A DNA stretch of 32,657 bases, taken from Streptomyces sp. SBT349 (GTDB lineage Bacteria; Actinomycetota; Actinomycetes; Streptomycetales; Streptomycetaceae). This document shows positions 16,144 to 24,138 of this stretch, in pieces (positions within the stretch are counted from its first letter, which is position 1; each line of letters opens with the position of its first letter). The notes under the pieces were generated by a model. The model ran no database searches, was not told the DNA's origin, and saw only the letters and a list, made by a program, of their open reading frames with translations. A program made the translations under genes and the position numbers. Where the stretch lies: the NCBI RefSeq assembly GCF_001083795.1, contig NZ_LAVK01000038.1, forward strand, positions 1-32,657. Direction: 5' to 3'.

Positions 16144-16350
16144 AGGTCAGAGGCCGTCTCCCGTGAGGGAGGCGGCCTCTGTGGTGCGGGTGAGTGACTG
16201 ATGTGGCGGTGGCGCCGGTCTGGATGAGGGGTCGGATCTGCTTTCGATGGATCCTCTCTGTGGTGGTTGTGCTGGTGTGGCCGACGAGGGGGGCGATCTT
16301 GTCGGTGGTGATGCCGTCGTCGGAGGGGACGGACACGAAGGTGGGTCGCC
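16124..16350 (-). pseudogene. Tyrosine integrase, C-terminal fragment
   Basis: Reads TFVSVPSDDGITTDKIAPLV, then GHTSTTTTERIHRKQIRPLI, then QTGA. The GHTSxxTTExxxRKQIRP block is the C-terminal catalytic region of phage-type tyrosine recombinases, with the GH pair. The nucleophilic Tyr has been replaced by His (ERIHRKQ in place of the usual Y-R-x-Q). The 5' part (Arg-I box and DNA-binding domains) is cut off near 16350, where plus-strand coding begins. The last codons run through the hairpin at 16148-16181 into the tRNA fragment, the usual arrangement for an integrase reading into its att site. The protein is non-functional. Confidence 0.75.
16148..16181. terminator. Strong hairpin following the tRNA 3' end
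   Basis: CAGAGGCCGTCTCCC, loop GTGA, GGGAGGCGGCCTCTG: a 15-bp stem with a single G-U pair and a GNRA-type tetraloop, 5 bp past the tRNA 3' end. Such a hairpin is a typical tRNA terminator in high-GC bacteria, where U tracts are often missing. It was probably carried with the tRNA end at the attachment site. Confidence 0.65.
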
Positions 16351-16356
16351 CCTCGC

Positions 16357-16555
16357 GTCCTCTTGGACGACCTGACCTACGGCCTCCTCTGGGCGCTGAT
16401 CCAACTCGACGACGGGCTCTTGGCCGACGACCAGGAACTCGACGGGGAGCGAGAGCTGTTGACCACCTATCTCGCTCTTCCGCGTTCGGCGCCCAGCAGG
16501 ATGTCTCTGCCCTCCCTCACCTCCGTCGGAGCCAACTGGCTCGGCTCGGCGCTAC
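16357..16555 (+). pseudogene. Regulator-like C-terminal fragment
   Basis: Plus-strand frame LDDLTYGLLWALIQLDDGLL, ADDQELDGER, then YLALPRSAPSRMSLPSLTSV and GANWLGSA. This resembles the C-terminal part of a family of Streptomyces XRE-type regulators as I remember them. That assignment is from memory of the pattern and not certain. No start or HTH is present because the 5' side is fused to the integrase remnant at about 16350. Confidence 0.4.
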
Positions 16556-16681
16556 CAGCGCTGGCGCAACGCCAACGCCCGCCACCCCGACGTGCTCTCC
16601 GCGCAACGCCGAGAGCGTGCCCGCATCCGCAGCGAGAAAGGCATCCGCTGGGGCGGAGGTGCCAGATGCCCAGCGGCGTGA
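16544..16681 (+). pseudogene. Unidentified basic C-terminal fragment
   Basis: A second plus-strand frame (ARRYQRWRNANARHPDVLSA, then QRRERARIRSEKGIRW) ends at TGA 16679-16681. The strongly basic, helical sequence suggests the C-terminus of a DNA-binding protein such as a replication initiator or transposase. I cannot assign it. It overlaps the end of the previous fragment in another frame, so this is a junction of two decayed genes. Confidence 0.35.
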
Positions 16682-16736
16682 AGGATCAACAACCGGCACA
16701 GCCCACTCCCACATCACGGACCCCGAGGAGCTCTGC

Positions 16737-17306
16737 ATGGACCACCGGGACGTCGACGCCGCCGTGGCAGAGATGCTGCGGATACTTGGCCCCCATACCG
16801 ACGAGGACTGGACGGTGCCGGCGGGGCCGCTCGAATGGACCTGCTGGAAAACGGCAGCCCACATCGGCCACGACCTGCTGGCCTACGCAGGGCAGGTGGC
16901 AGCACAGCCCGCAGACGCCTACCTTCCCATCGACCTGAACGTTCGCCCCACTGCCTCGCCTGCCGAAGTACTCCAGGTCGTCACCGCCTGCGGCGGAATG
17001 CTCAGCAGCGCCCTGGCCACAGCCAACCCCACCCTGAGGGCCTGGCACTGGGGCCCGTGCTACCCCGAAGGTTTCGCGGCGATGGGCGTCGCCGAAGTCC
17101 TGCTGCACACCTACGACATCACGCAGGGACTGTCCGTGGACTGGCTGCCGCCAGCACCGCTGAGCGCGGCAGTACTCAACCGGCTCTTCCCCGCCGCCCC
17201 GTCCGCAGACCCCATACAGGTGCTCCTCTGGTGCACCAGCCGCGGAGAACTCGACGGCTTCCCTCGCCAAACCTCGTGGAGGTGGGAAGCAGCACGACCA
17301 GGCTGA
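16737..17306 (+). CDS. DinB / mycothiol-dependent maleylpyruvate isomerase-family protein
   Basis: 189 aa. The start is the ATG at 16737, preceded by GAGGAG six bases upstream; the longer open frame to the left is antisense to the integrase and mixed remnants. The opening helix (DVDAAVAEMLRILGPHTDED) and WTVPAGPLEWTCWKTAAHIG are typical of the TIGR03083/MDMPI N-terminal domain. His42, His45 (TAAHIGHDL), His124 and Asp127 (VLLHTYDIT) are the likely metal-binding positions of the four-helix bundle. These enzymes often use mycothiol as cofactor. The substrate of this one cannot be told from sequence. It looks intact, unlike its neighbours. It is cytosolic, has no obvious operon partner and is followed by a short hairpin. 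Confidence 0.8.
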   Translation: MDHRDVDAAVAEMLRILGPHTDEDWTVPAGPLEWTCWKTAAHIGHDLLAYAGQVAAQPADAYLPIDLNVRPTASPAEVLQVVTACGGMLSSALATANPTLRAWHWGPCYPEGFAAMGVAEVLLHTYDITQGLSVDWLPPAPLSAAVLNRLFPAAPSADPIQVLLWCTSRGELDGFPRQTSWRWEAARPG

Positions 17307-17313
17307 TCGACCT

Positions 17314-17336
17314 GACCCCGGTAAACGTTCCGGGTC
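17314..17336 (+). terminator. Hairpin after the DinB-family gene
   Basis: GACCCCGG, TAAACGTT, CCGGGTC: a 7-bp stem with one bulged C, starting 7 bp after the stop codon. A weak candidate terminator without a T run. The rest of the stretch to 17562 contains no gene I can support. Confidence 0.4.
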
Positions 17337-17562
17337 ACAGCAGGTCGCGCGACTGAAGTGCGCTGGGGGCGCTGGACGGCTGTACCGGCGGGGGTGGGAT
17401 CACGTGGGGTCGTGCATCGAGTTGTCGTACGTGAACGCGGTGCACGGGTGTCGTCGGCGTCCGCTATGGGACTGCGTGACGTGCTGGTTCGAGGATGACC
17501 CTGCCTGCGCTACTGAGGCCCTCTGGGAGTGTGATGCAAGGGATTCTGCCCTGCTTGCCCCG

Positions 17563-18214
17563 TTACTCGGCCGAGCCGGTAGCCGGGGGCACCTTCAGAA
17601 CGAAGAAAGGGAAGCACATTCTGGTCGAGAGGCTGTGGAAGTCGTCGGGGTACAGCTCGCGAGCGGCCGGATCGGGCTGTGGCTCGCTGATGACGGCCAG
17701 GCGGAAGCCGGCCGCGGTGAAGACGTCGGTTATCGCGTGCAGTGGCCCGCGCCAGAAGGTCATCGGGGCGGCCTGCCTCAGCAGGTCGGCCCAGTCGGCG
17801 GTGTAGCTGGTGGTCGCGGAATAGTCGGGCCGAGGATCCTGGATCGCGTAGTCCACGAAAGGGTGCTGCACCGACGCGATCAGTCGGCCGCCGGGCCTGA
17901 GTACCCGCCGTGTCTCGGCCGGCGTCGGCACCCAGCCGCCGCCGCGCCAGCTCCACTATCCCGGCGCTGGAGTCGAGGCCGGTGACGAGGGCACCCCGAT
18001 CGCGTAGCGCGGCGAACAGGGGGCCGGAGCCGCAGCCGGCGTCGAGGATCCGGCGGCCGACCACGTCCCCGGCGAGGGACAGCATCGCGGGCCGCTCGTA
18101 ATAGGCGTTCAGGAGGCTCGTCTCGCTCAGCGCCGAGTACGCCCCGGCGAAGCTGTCATAGTCGTTCGCCTGGGCGGGAGGTGCCGGCTGGGCATGGTTT
18201 TCGGCGGTCGTCAT
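17563..18214 (-). pseudogene. Class I SAM methyltransferase with internal deletion and frameshift
   Basis: Starts MTTAENHAQPAPPAQANDYD, with motif I intact (GRRILDAGCGSGPLFAALRD) and the following acidic strand (VTGLDSSAGIVELARRRLGA). After GADA, the sequence jumps in a different frame to ETRRVLRPGGRLIASVQHPF, the post-motif III region. It then continues normally to FPFFVLKVPPATGSAE. The segment that should hold motifs II and III (about 45 residues by comparison with the family) is missing, and the join at about 17930 is out of frame. The protein cannot be made in full. Without the deletion it would be a UbiE/Methyltransf_11-type enzyme of unknown substrate. Confidence 0.8.
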
Positions 18215-18250
18215 GCTGCGGTCTCCGTCTTGTCATCTCGGCATATCGCA

Positions 18251-18266
18251 CCGGCGCGGGGAGCAG
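18251..18266 (-). CRISPR. Half CRISPR repeat at a duplicated leader
   Basis: GGCGCGGGGAGCAG (18253-18266) is identical to the last 14 nt of the repeat at 15767-15794, while everything left of it belongs to the methyltransferase upstream region. The junction therefore cuts a repeat in half. It is followed by the leader copy at 18267. Confidence 0.6.
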
Positions 18267-18460
18267 GAGGAGCTGACCTGGGGGTTTACCCCGGCAGGGT
18301 GCCGGTTTTCGACTGACGTCTTCACTGCGGACGGATGATGAGTTAGTTCAACACCTACCATCTTCGGCTGGCTGACGTGGCTCCTTACGAACGCTCACAG
18401 GCCGTCCGCTGAACCACCCTGGTCACCGGTGGAGGGGGGACCGTCCCGGATCGGCGGGGG
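18267..18460. repeat. Duplicated CRISPR leader region
   Basis: Begins GAGGAGCTGACCTGGGGG and follows 15795-16055 closely (CCGGCAGGGTGCCG, CTGCGGACGGATGATGAG, ACACCTACCA, GGCTGACGTG, GTCCGCT, then AACCACC, GGTCACCGGTGG and CGTCCCGGATCG). It lacks the stretch holding TGAGTGACTAA. With the half repeat this is a second, deleted copy of the leader segment 2.5 kb away in the same orientation. The stretch 18461-18593 has no supported gene. Confidence 0.7.
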
Positions 18461-18593
18461 CCACTTCTGTCGATGCCGCCACTCGGCCCGACGTGGATGC
18501 TCATCCGCATGTCCGGAAACCGCCGCGTCATCAGATCGGCGCACGGGGAGGCATAGCTGCGCCACACACAGCGACGAAGCCAGGGGGCGATAC

Positions 18594-19541
18594 ATGGCAT
18601 TCGGCATCGAACGCCTGCAGCAGACAGCCAACCGCATCGAGTCCACCGTGACGGCACTCGCCACCACCACGCTCACGGCCCTCAGCGCCTCGGGCGAGCA
18701 GAGATTCGGCCGCCTCACCACTGCCATCAGCGGAACCGAGACTCGAATCAACACGCGAATCGACTCTGTCAACGTCCGCGTCGATGCGGTCCAAGCCGAC
18801 CTCCGCGCACTCAAGCACGCGACCCACGCACTCCTCGAAGATGAGCGAACACGGCAGGAGATCGCCAAACTCCATACCCTTCTCTCGGAGCAGAAGGCTG
18901 AGATCGCAGCCCTACGCGCCGAAACTGAAACCAGGCGCCGAACGCTCGAACCAGCGGAGACGCAGCCAGAACCCGAACGAGTCTCGGCACCCGACCCCCG
19001 TGCCGGCGAGGCAGCCCCGCACACCCGGTCAGAACCACCCAGCGGGAGCCCCGACGACGTCAAGCTCTGGAAGCGACACCTCGACCTGCTGCTCGCATCC
19101 GCCGGAATCGCCTCGGCCAAGCTCACCTGCCATCACGACCTCTGGGCCTTCTACGTTGAGAAGACAGCCCACGAACAGCACTTCCGCATCCCAGCCGACA
19201 TCAAGGACACAGGGAACGGGAAGGTACAGGTCACCCTCTCGGGTCGGACGCTCATCGCGTCCCTCACTGCCCTGTGGGAACTCCGCGGTAAGAGCAGGGC
19301 CAGCGAGTTGGCGAACGGGGACTGGGCTCTCTCCAACGAACTGTACGAGGCCGTCGCCGCCATCATCGAGTCGGCCAGCCGAGGACGCCGGACTGGCGAG
19401 GATGGAGGGTTGTCCGTGGTGATCGATAGTTCCCTCAAGCCCAGCCCCGAGGCGACCGTGACCGCAACATCCCGCGGTGGGGGCGCCGACGACACTGGCC
19501 CCGAAGGCGGCGCATCGGACACCGGTATCGCAACCGACTGA
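18594..19541 (+). CDS. Coiled-coil protein of unknown function
   Basis: 315 aa. I use the ATG at 18594, which has AGGGGG seven bases upstream and opens a natural N-terminus (MAFGIERLQQTANRIESTVT); the upstream extension crosses the duplicated leader. Residues about 1-110 are a long heptad-patterned coiled coil (TRINTRIDSVNVRVDAVQAD, EIAKLHTLLSEQKAEIAALR). Residues about 115-155 are a Pro/Glu-rich linker. A compact C-terminal domain follows (VKLWKRHLDLLLASAGIASA, DLWAFYVEKTAHEQHFRIPA, VTLSGRTLIASLTALWELRG, ELYEAVAAIIESASR), and then a disordered acidic tail. It has no signal peptide or membrane segment. I do not recognise the family. Small coiled-coil proteins of this layout occur on actinobacterial plasmids and integrative elements, which fits the context, but no function can be given. 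Confidence 0.7.
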   Translation: MAFGIERLQQTANRIESTVTALATTTLTALSASGEQRFGRLTTAISGTETRINTRIDSVNVRVDAVQADLRALKHATHALLEDERTRQEIAKLHTLLSEQKAEIAALRAETETRRRTLEPAETQPEPERVSAPDPRAGEAAPHTRSEPPSGSPDDVKLWKRHLDLLLASAGIASAKLTCHHDLWAFYVEKTAHEQHFRIPADIKDTGNGKVQVTLSGRTLIASLTALWELRGKSRASELANGDWALSNELYEAVAAIIESASRGRRTGEDGGLSVVIDSSLKPSPEATVTATSRGGGADDTGPEGGASDTGIATD

Positions 19542-19558
19542 TTTGAGACACGCCTTCG

Positions 19559-19584
19559 CCCCGGACCGCACGAGGCGTCCGGGG
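19559..19584 (+). terminator. Terminator-like hairpin after the coiled-coil gene
   Basis: CCCCGGAC, a 10-nt loop, GTCCGGGG: a perfect 8-bp GC stem starting 18 bp after the stop. No T tract, as is common in this type of genome. Confidence 0.6.
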
Positions 19585-19832
19585 TGGAGGGTAGGTCCCG
19601 TTGACCCCTCCGCGCGTGCCGCATCGGTGGCGATCCGCGGACCTTCGTGGGTGAAGCCGGCAGTAGACGGCCGATCATCTGACGCGGTGTCATATCAAAT
19701 TTCGCCCAAGCTCGCCCATCATCGGGCTAGTTGGCCCACTTTGGCGCTATAGACGTATCCGGAGCGTGGCTTTACGTTTCCTGCGGACATGCGTGGGAGA
19801 CGTGGTCCTTTCGTGGCCTGTGGGGGGTTCGC
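19585..19832 (+). promoter_or_regulatory. Upstream region of the right LamG/RHS operon
   Basis: A gene-free stretch with a locally AT-rich patch (GTCATATCAAATTTCGCCC near 19689-19707). An imperfect inverted repeat at 19706-19734 (CCAAGCTCGCCC, ATCATC, GGGCTAGTTGG) lies about 100 bp before the start codon, followed by TTGGCGCTATAGACG (19741-19755), which could hold a -10-like TATAGA. The promoter probably lies here. The exact boxes are not certain. Confidence 0.35.
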
Positions 19833-22800
19833 ATGAGGGCGGAGTGGCGTGCGGTGCTGGCGTCTGCCGTGGTGGGGGTCGTCCTGGCGGGGATTCTCGG
19901 TGCGGCGAGGCCGTCGACGGAGTCGGGTGGCGGTGATGGCGCTGGCGCGGTGGCGGAGGAGACGGTGGGGGAGGCGTTCTCCGAGGAGGAGGCGCTCGCC
20001 GAGGCCGCCAGGACCGGCGAGCCGGTCGAGGTGCTGTCCCTGCGCGGGGAGAGTCGCGATGTCCACGCCACCCCTGCCGGGAGCCTGGAGGCGCGGGAGT
20101 ATCTGCGGCCGGTGCGTACCCGGTTGGGTGGGGAGTGGCGGGAGGTCGACACCGGCTTGGCGCCCGCCGGCGACGGCATGGTGGGTCCAGCCGCCGCCAC
20201 GGTGGCCCTGGCGTTCTCCGGTGGCGGGGACGGCGATCCGATGGTGCGGATGGAACGGGGCGGGAGGTCGTTGGAGGTCTTCTGGCCCGGGGATCTGCCC
20301 GAGCCGGCGCTCGACGGCGCTACCGCGGTCTACGAGAACGTGTTCCCCGATGTCGACCTGCGCCTGGGTGCCCAGGCCGACGGCTACACGCAGTTGCTGG
20401 TGGTGCACTCCGCCGAGGCCGCCGCCGATCCGCGGCTGGCAGAACTCGTGCTGGGGCTGGAGACCGAGGGCATGACCGTGGAGGCGACGGCCGAAGGCGG
20501 GGTCGCGGCGGTCGACCACGGCGCGGGCTCGCCGGTGTTCGAGGCCCCGGCGCCGTTGATGTGGGACTCCATGCCCGAGAGCGAGGGGGCACGCGAGGCG
20601 ACCGCCGAGGTCGGCGGGCGCCAGGGCCGGGTGGGCGTCGAGGTCACCGACGAGGGGCTGGTGCTGACGCCCGACGCGGACATCCTGCGCGGCGAGGACA
20701 CGCACTACCCCGTCTACATCGACCCGCAGATGCACTCGCCCCGAGCCACCGCCTGGACCATGGCCTCCCGCTACTGGCACAACAGCCCGCAGTGGATGTT
20801 CAACGGTGAGAACAACGCGGGTCTGGGCCTGTGCGAGTGGGCCTACTGCAAGCCGAACGACCTGAAGCGGCTGTTCTACCGCCTCCCGGTCTCGCACTTC
20901 GCCGGAACGCAGGTCATCTCCGCCGAGTTCGTGGTCCGGAACGTGTACTCGGCGTCCTGCACCGCCCGCGAGGTGCAGCTCTGGCGCACCTGGAGCATCA
21001 ACTCCGGCACCACCTGGGACACGCAGAACAATCCCGGCTTCTGGGTGGAACGCCTCGACGACCGCACGTTCGCCCACGGCCACGACGGATGCGCCGCGAA
21101 GGACGCCGAGTTCAACGTCACCGGCGCCGTCAGGGAGATGGCGGGGAACAACGCCTCCACCCTCACCCTGGGCATGCAGGCCACCAGTGAGGGCGACCCG
21201 CTCACCTGGAAACGCTTCGCCGACCGCGCCCATCTGCGCGTCAACTACAACCGCCCCCCGCCCCAGATCCGCATGTCCCAGCTGTCGATGGAGTACGGCG
21301 GGGCGTGCAAGCCACCGTCCAACCCCGCCTACGTGGCCAGCCGAGGAAGGATCTCGGCGCGCGATGTCACCGACCCCGACGGCGAGTCGGTGCGGGTCGA
21401 GTTCGGCGCCCGCTGGGACGCCGGCGACGGCCAGGGCAGCATCATCCGCTGGCAGGACATGACCACGGCCAAGCGGTCGGGCTCCCTCTTCTCCATCGCC
21501 CTGCCGTCGAACGTCCCCACCAACAAGCGGGTGGAGTGGTTCGCACGGGCCTATGACGGTCACAGCTACTCGCCCTGGTCGTCCAACGGTTCCGCCGAGC
21601 GGTGCGCGTTCATCTACGACCCCACCCGTCCCCAGGCCCCGGCCGTCTCCTCGCGGCAGTACCCGGAGGCCGATCCCGACGACCCAGACGACCCCTGGCG
21701 GGACGGCATGGGCAAGTACGGCGACTTCACCTTCGACGCGCCCGACGCCGACGTGGTCTCGTACCAGTACGGGATCAACCAGGACCCGACGGCGGCGAAC
21801 TCCGTCACCACAACGGGCGGCGCCGCACGGACCGTTCAGGTGCTGCCGCAGAAGCCCGGCGTCAACTTCCTCACGATCAAGTCGATCGACGCGGCGAACA
21901 ACGCGTCGACCATCCGCACCTACGACTTCACCGTCCGGGCCGGCGAGCCGGAGCGCATGGTGTGGGGCCTGGACGAGGAGGAGGGCGCCACCGCGGTCAC
22001 GGGTGAGGGTGAGCCCTGGCGCGCGGCGCTGTCGGGCGGCGCCACGCCTGGAGTCCCGGGCGCGCGGGGCAGCGGGCTCCAACTCGACGGTGTGAACGGC
22101 TACGCGGCCACCGAGATCCCGGTGGTGGACACCTCGAAGAGCTTCGCCGTGTCGTTCTGGGCCCGGCTGCCCGAGGAGGGCGTGACCTCGCTCGGCACCG
22201 CCGTCTCCCAAGCGGGTGTCAACACCTGGGCGTTCAGATTGTCGGTTGATCCGGCCGAGGGGTGGACGTTCGCCCGCACGGCCTCCGACAACCAGCCTTT
22301 CGAACTCAGCGCGCGGCAGGGGCAGTCGGCGGCGGTGGGGGAGTGGACCCATGTGGTCGGGGTCCACAACAACGCCGACCAGGAACTGGTGCTGTATGTG
22401 AACGGTGAGCGCGTGGCCTCCGTGCCGTGGACCACGGCCCTGTGGGAGGCGCGCGGCGCTTCGGTCCTGGGAGCGACGGCGAACGGTGACGCCGCGCCGA
22501 GCCGCTTCTTCACCGGTGACCTCGACGAGGTGCGCTACTACGACTACTGGCTGAACGACGCGCAGGTCCGCCAGTTGCACGCCCATGAGGACATCACCAG
22601 CGGCAGTCGGCCGGCGACGGCGGTCTGGGCGATGGACGAGGCGGCGGAAGCGACCTCGGTCGTGGGCCGCGCTCAGCGGAGCGCGGCTCAGCTGAACGGT
22701 GGCGCGGCGACCGGAGGCGAGGGCATCGCGGGCGGCGCCCTCACCCTCGACGGCGCGACCGGTCGTGCCCTCACCGGTCAGCCGGTCCTGGACACGTTCC

Positions 22801-24026
22801 AGTCGTTCGCCGTCTCGCTGTGGGCATGGCTGCCCGCCGGCAAGGAGAACCGCTATATGACGGCCGCCACCCAGGGCGGCGCGTCCGGCCGCGGCTTCTC
22901 CCTCTACCACCGTCCCAACGGCGGTGGTTGGTCGTTCATGCGCGCCACGGGGCCGGGATCCGACGCCGCCAACGTCGAGGTGGTGGACAACCCCTGCGAG
23001 GCGGGCGAAACGGAGTGCCCCGCCGTCGGCCTGGGCACCTGGACCCATGTCGTCGGGGTACACGACCTGGACGGCAAGCGGCTTCAGCTGTACGTCAACG
23101 GGCGGTTCGCCGGGTCACAGCCCTACGACCACCGCTGGGAGGCGACCGGCCCCGTCATGCTCGGCGCCTCGGAGCACCCCGACGGCATCCGCAACCACAT
23201 GGACGGGGCGCTCGACGACATCCGGATGTACGACCGGGTGGTCTCCGCCGAGGAGGTCAGGCAGCTGTACGCCCAGCGCCCGCTGGTCGGCGCCCGCTGG
23301 CAGTTCGACGAGGTGACGGGCACCGCCCCGGCGCTCACCCCTGACTCCTCGGACTCCGCCAACGCCCTGACGCTGCGCGGTGACCCGGCCGTGGGACCGG
23401 GGTGGATCGACTCGGGCGCGCTGGTGCTCGATGGCGTGGACGACCATGCCGAGACCACCGAGGTTCCCGTGGACACCACGACCAGCTTCACGGCCGCGGC
23501 CTGGGTCCAGGCGGCCGCGGTCCCCGAGGAGGGCGTCACCCTGTTCAGCGCGGCGGGAACGCAACGCAGCGCGTTCAGCGTGCGGTTCGTACCCGCCGCG
23601 GACGAACCCAGCTGGGGGCGGTGGGAGGTTACGGTGCCGGACGCGGACACGGCCACCGCCTCGGTGGTGAGCGTGGCCAACCCCCGGCCCTACGACCCAC
23701 TGGAGTGGAACCACGTGGCCGTTGTCTACGACGGTTTCCGCCGTGAGGTGGAACTGTATGTGAACGGGCTGCGGGTCGAGGTGCCTTGTTCCGACGAGGC
23801 CCAGAGTGCCTGCGGCGGCATGTCCTGGGGCGGCAATGTGCTCTCGTTCCGCGCCGGGCATTCCCTCCAGGTGGGCCGCTCCCGTACCGCGGGCGCCTGG
23901 GACGAGTACTGGCCAGGATCCATTGACGATCTCTGGGTGTTCAAGGGCGCGTTGACCGGCGACCAGATCGCCTGGCTCTCCGGTCGGTGGGGCGACATCC
24001 CGACCGAGATCCCCGATCCCCGCTGA
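19833..24026 (+). CDS. Secreted protein with DNRLRE-like and three LamG domains (right locus)
   Basis: 1397 aa. I chose the ATG at 19833, behind a GGGGGG ribosome-like run, because it begins directly at a signal peptide (MRAEWRAVLASAVVGVVLAG); the longer upstream frame adds 34 residues with no signal character. It is a full-length paralogue of the left LamG protein. The order is the same: N-terminal EPVEVLSLRGESRDV region, DNRLRE-like sandwich (LFYRLPVSHFAGTQVISAEF to WKRFADRAHLRVNYN), a DPDDPWRDGMGKYGDFTFDA segment, and LamG domains starting near residues 707 (RMVWGLDEEEG), 928 (AVWAMDEAAEA) and 1149 (GARWQFDEV). Several LYVNG strands are present. Unlike the left pair, it is separated from the RHS gene by 112 bp with a tandem repeat. 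It is probably the extracellular adhesion or presentation partner of the right RHS toxin, by inference from conserved pairing. Confidence 0.93.
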   Translation: MRAEWRAVLASAVVGVVLAGILGAARPSTESGGGDGAGAVAEETVGEAFSEEEALAEAARTGEPVEVLSLRGESRDVHATPAGSLEAREYLRPVRTRLGGEWREVDTGLAPAGDGMVGPAAATVALAFSGGGDGDPMVRMERGGRSLEVFWPGDLPEPALDGATAVYENVFPDVDLRLGAQADGYTQLLVVHSAEAAADPRLAELVLGLETEGMTVEATAEGGVAAVDHGAGSPVFEAPAPLMWDSMPESEGAREATAEVGGRQGRVGVEVTDEGLVLTPDADILRGEDTHYPVYIDPQMHSPRATAWTMASRYWHNSPQWMFNGENNAGLGLCEWAYCKPNDLKRLFYRLPVSHFAGTQVISAEFVVRNVYSASCTAREVQLWRTWSINSGTTWDTQNNPGFWVERLDDRTFAHGHDGCAAKDAEFNVTGAVREMAGNNASTLTLGMQATSEGDPLTWKRFADRAHLRVNYNRPPPQIRMSQLSMEYGGACKPPSNPAYVASRGRISARDVTDPDGESVRVEFGARWDAGDGQGSIIRWQDMTTAKRSGSLFSIALPSNVPTNKRVEWFARAYDGHSYSPWSSNGSAERCAFIYDPTRPQAPAVSSRQYPEADPDDPDDPWRDGMGKYGDFTFDAPDADVVSYQYGINQDPTAANSVTTTGGAARTVQVLPQKPGVNFLTIKSIDAANNASTIRTYDFTVRAGEPERMVWGLDEEEGATAVTGEGEPWRAALSGGATPGVPGARGSGLQLDGVNGYAATEIPVVDTSKSFAVSFWARLPEEGVTSLGTAVSQAGVNTWAFRLSVDPAEGWTFARTASDNQPFELSARQGQSAAVGEWTHVVGVHNNADQELVLYVNGERVASVPWTTALWEARGASVLGATANGDAAPSRFFTGDLDEVRYYDYWLNDAQVRQLHAHEDITSGSRPATAVWAMDEAAEATSVVGRAQRSAAQLNGGAATGGEGIAGGALTLDGATGRALTGQPVLDTFQSFAVSLWAWLPAGKENRYMTAATQGGASGRGFSLYHRPNGGGWSFMRATGPGSDAANVEVVDNPCEAGETECPAVGLGTWTHVVGVHDLDGKRLQLYVNGRFAGSQPYDHRWEATGPVMLGASEHPDGIRNHMDGALDDIRMYDRVVSAEEVRQLYAQRPLVGARWQFDEVTGTAPALTPDSSDSANALTLRGDPAVGPGWIDSGALVLDGVDDHAETTEVPVDTTTSFTAAAWVQAAAVPEEGVTLFSAAGTQRSAFSVRFVPAADEPSWGRWEVTVPDADTATASVVSVANPRPYDPLEWNHVAVVYDGFRREVELYVNGLRVEVPCSDEAQSACGGMSWGGNVLSFRAGHSLQVGRSRTAGAWDEYWPGSIDDLWVFKGALTGDQIAWLSGRWGDIPTEIPDPR

Positions 24027-24036
24027 CCCCACTCCT

Positions 24037-24096
<60 letters not shown>

Positions 24097-24138
24097 CATG
24101 CTCAAAAGCCCTACCAGATAGAGGGATTGAGAACGCCG

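Noticed and set aside
16194..16736. N-terminal extension of the DinB-family gene
   Set aside because: The extension is antisense to the integrase remnant and out of frame with the plus-strand fragments; the ATG at 16737 has a proper ribosome site.
18429..18593. N-terminal extension of the coiled-coil gene
   Set aside because: It starts within the duplicated leader and lacks a ribosome site, while the ATG at 18594 has one.
13909..18593. cas genes next to the mini CRISPR arrays
   Set aside because: I looked for Cas1/2/3 and Cascade-like sequences on both strands and found none.
19731..19832. Upstream start for the right LamG gene
   Set aside because: It would put 34 residues ahead of the signal peptide; the ATG at 19833 opens directly with it.
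19719..23063. Minus-strand open frame of 1114 codons across the right LamG gene
   Set aside because: It is the antisense of a well-conserved gene. High third-position GC removes stop codons on the other strand, and the translation is His/Gly/Arg-rich with no domain.
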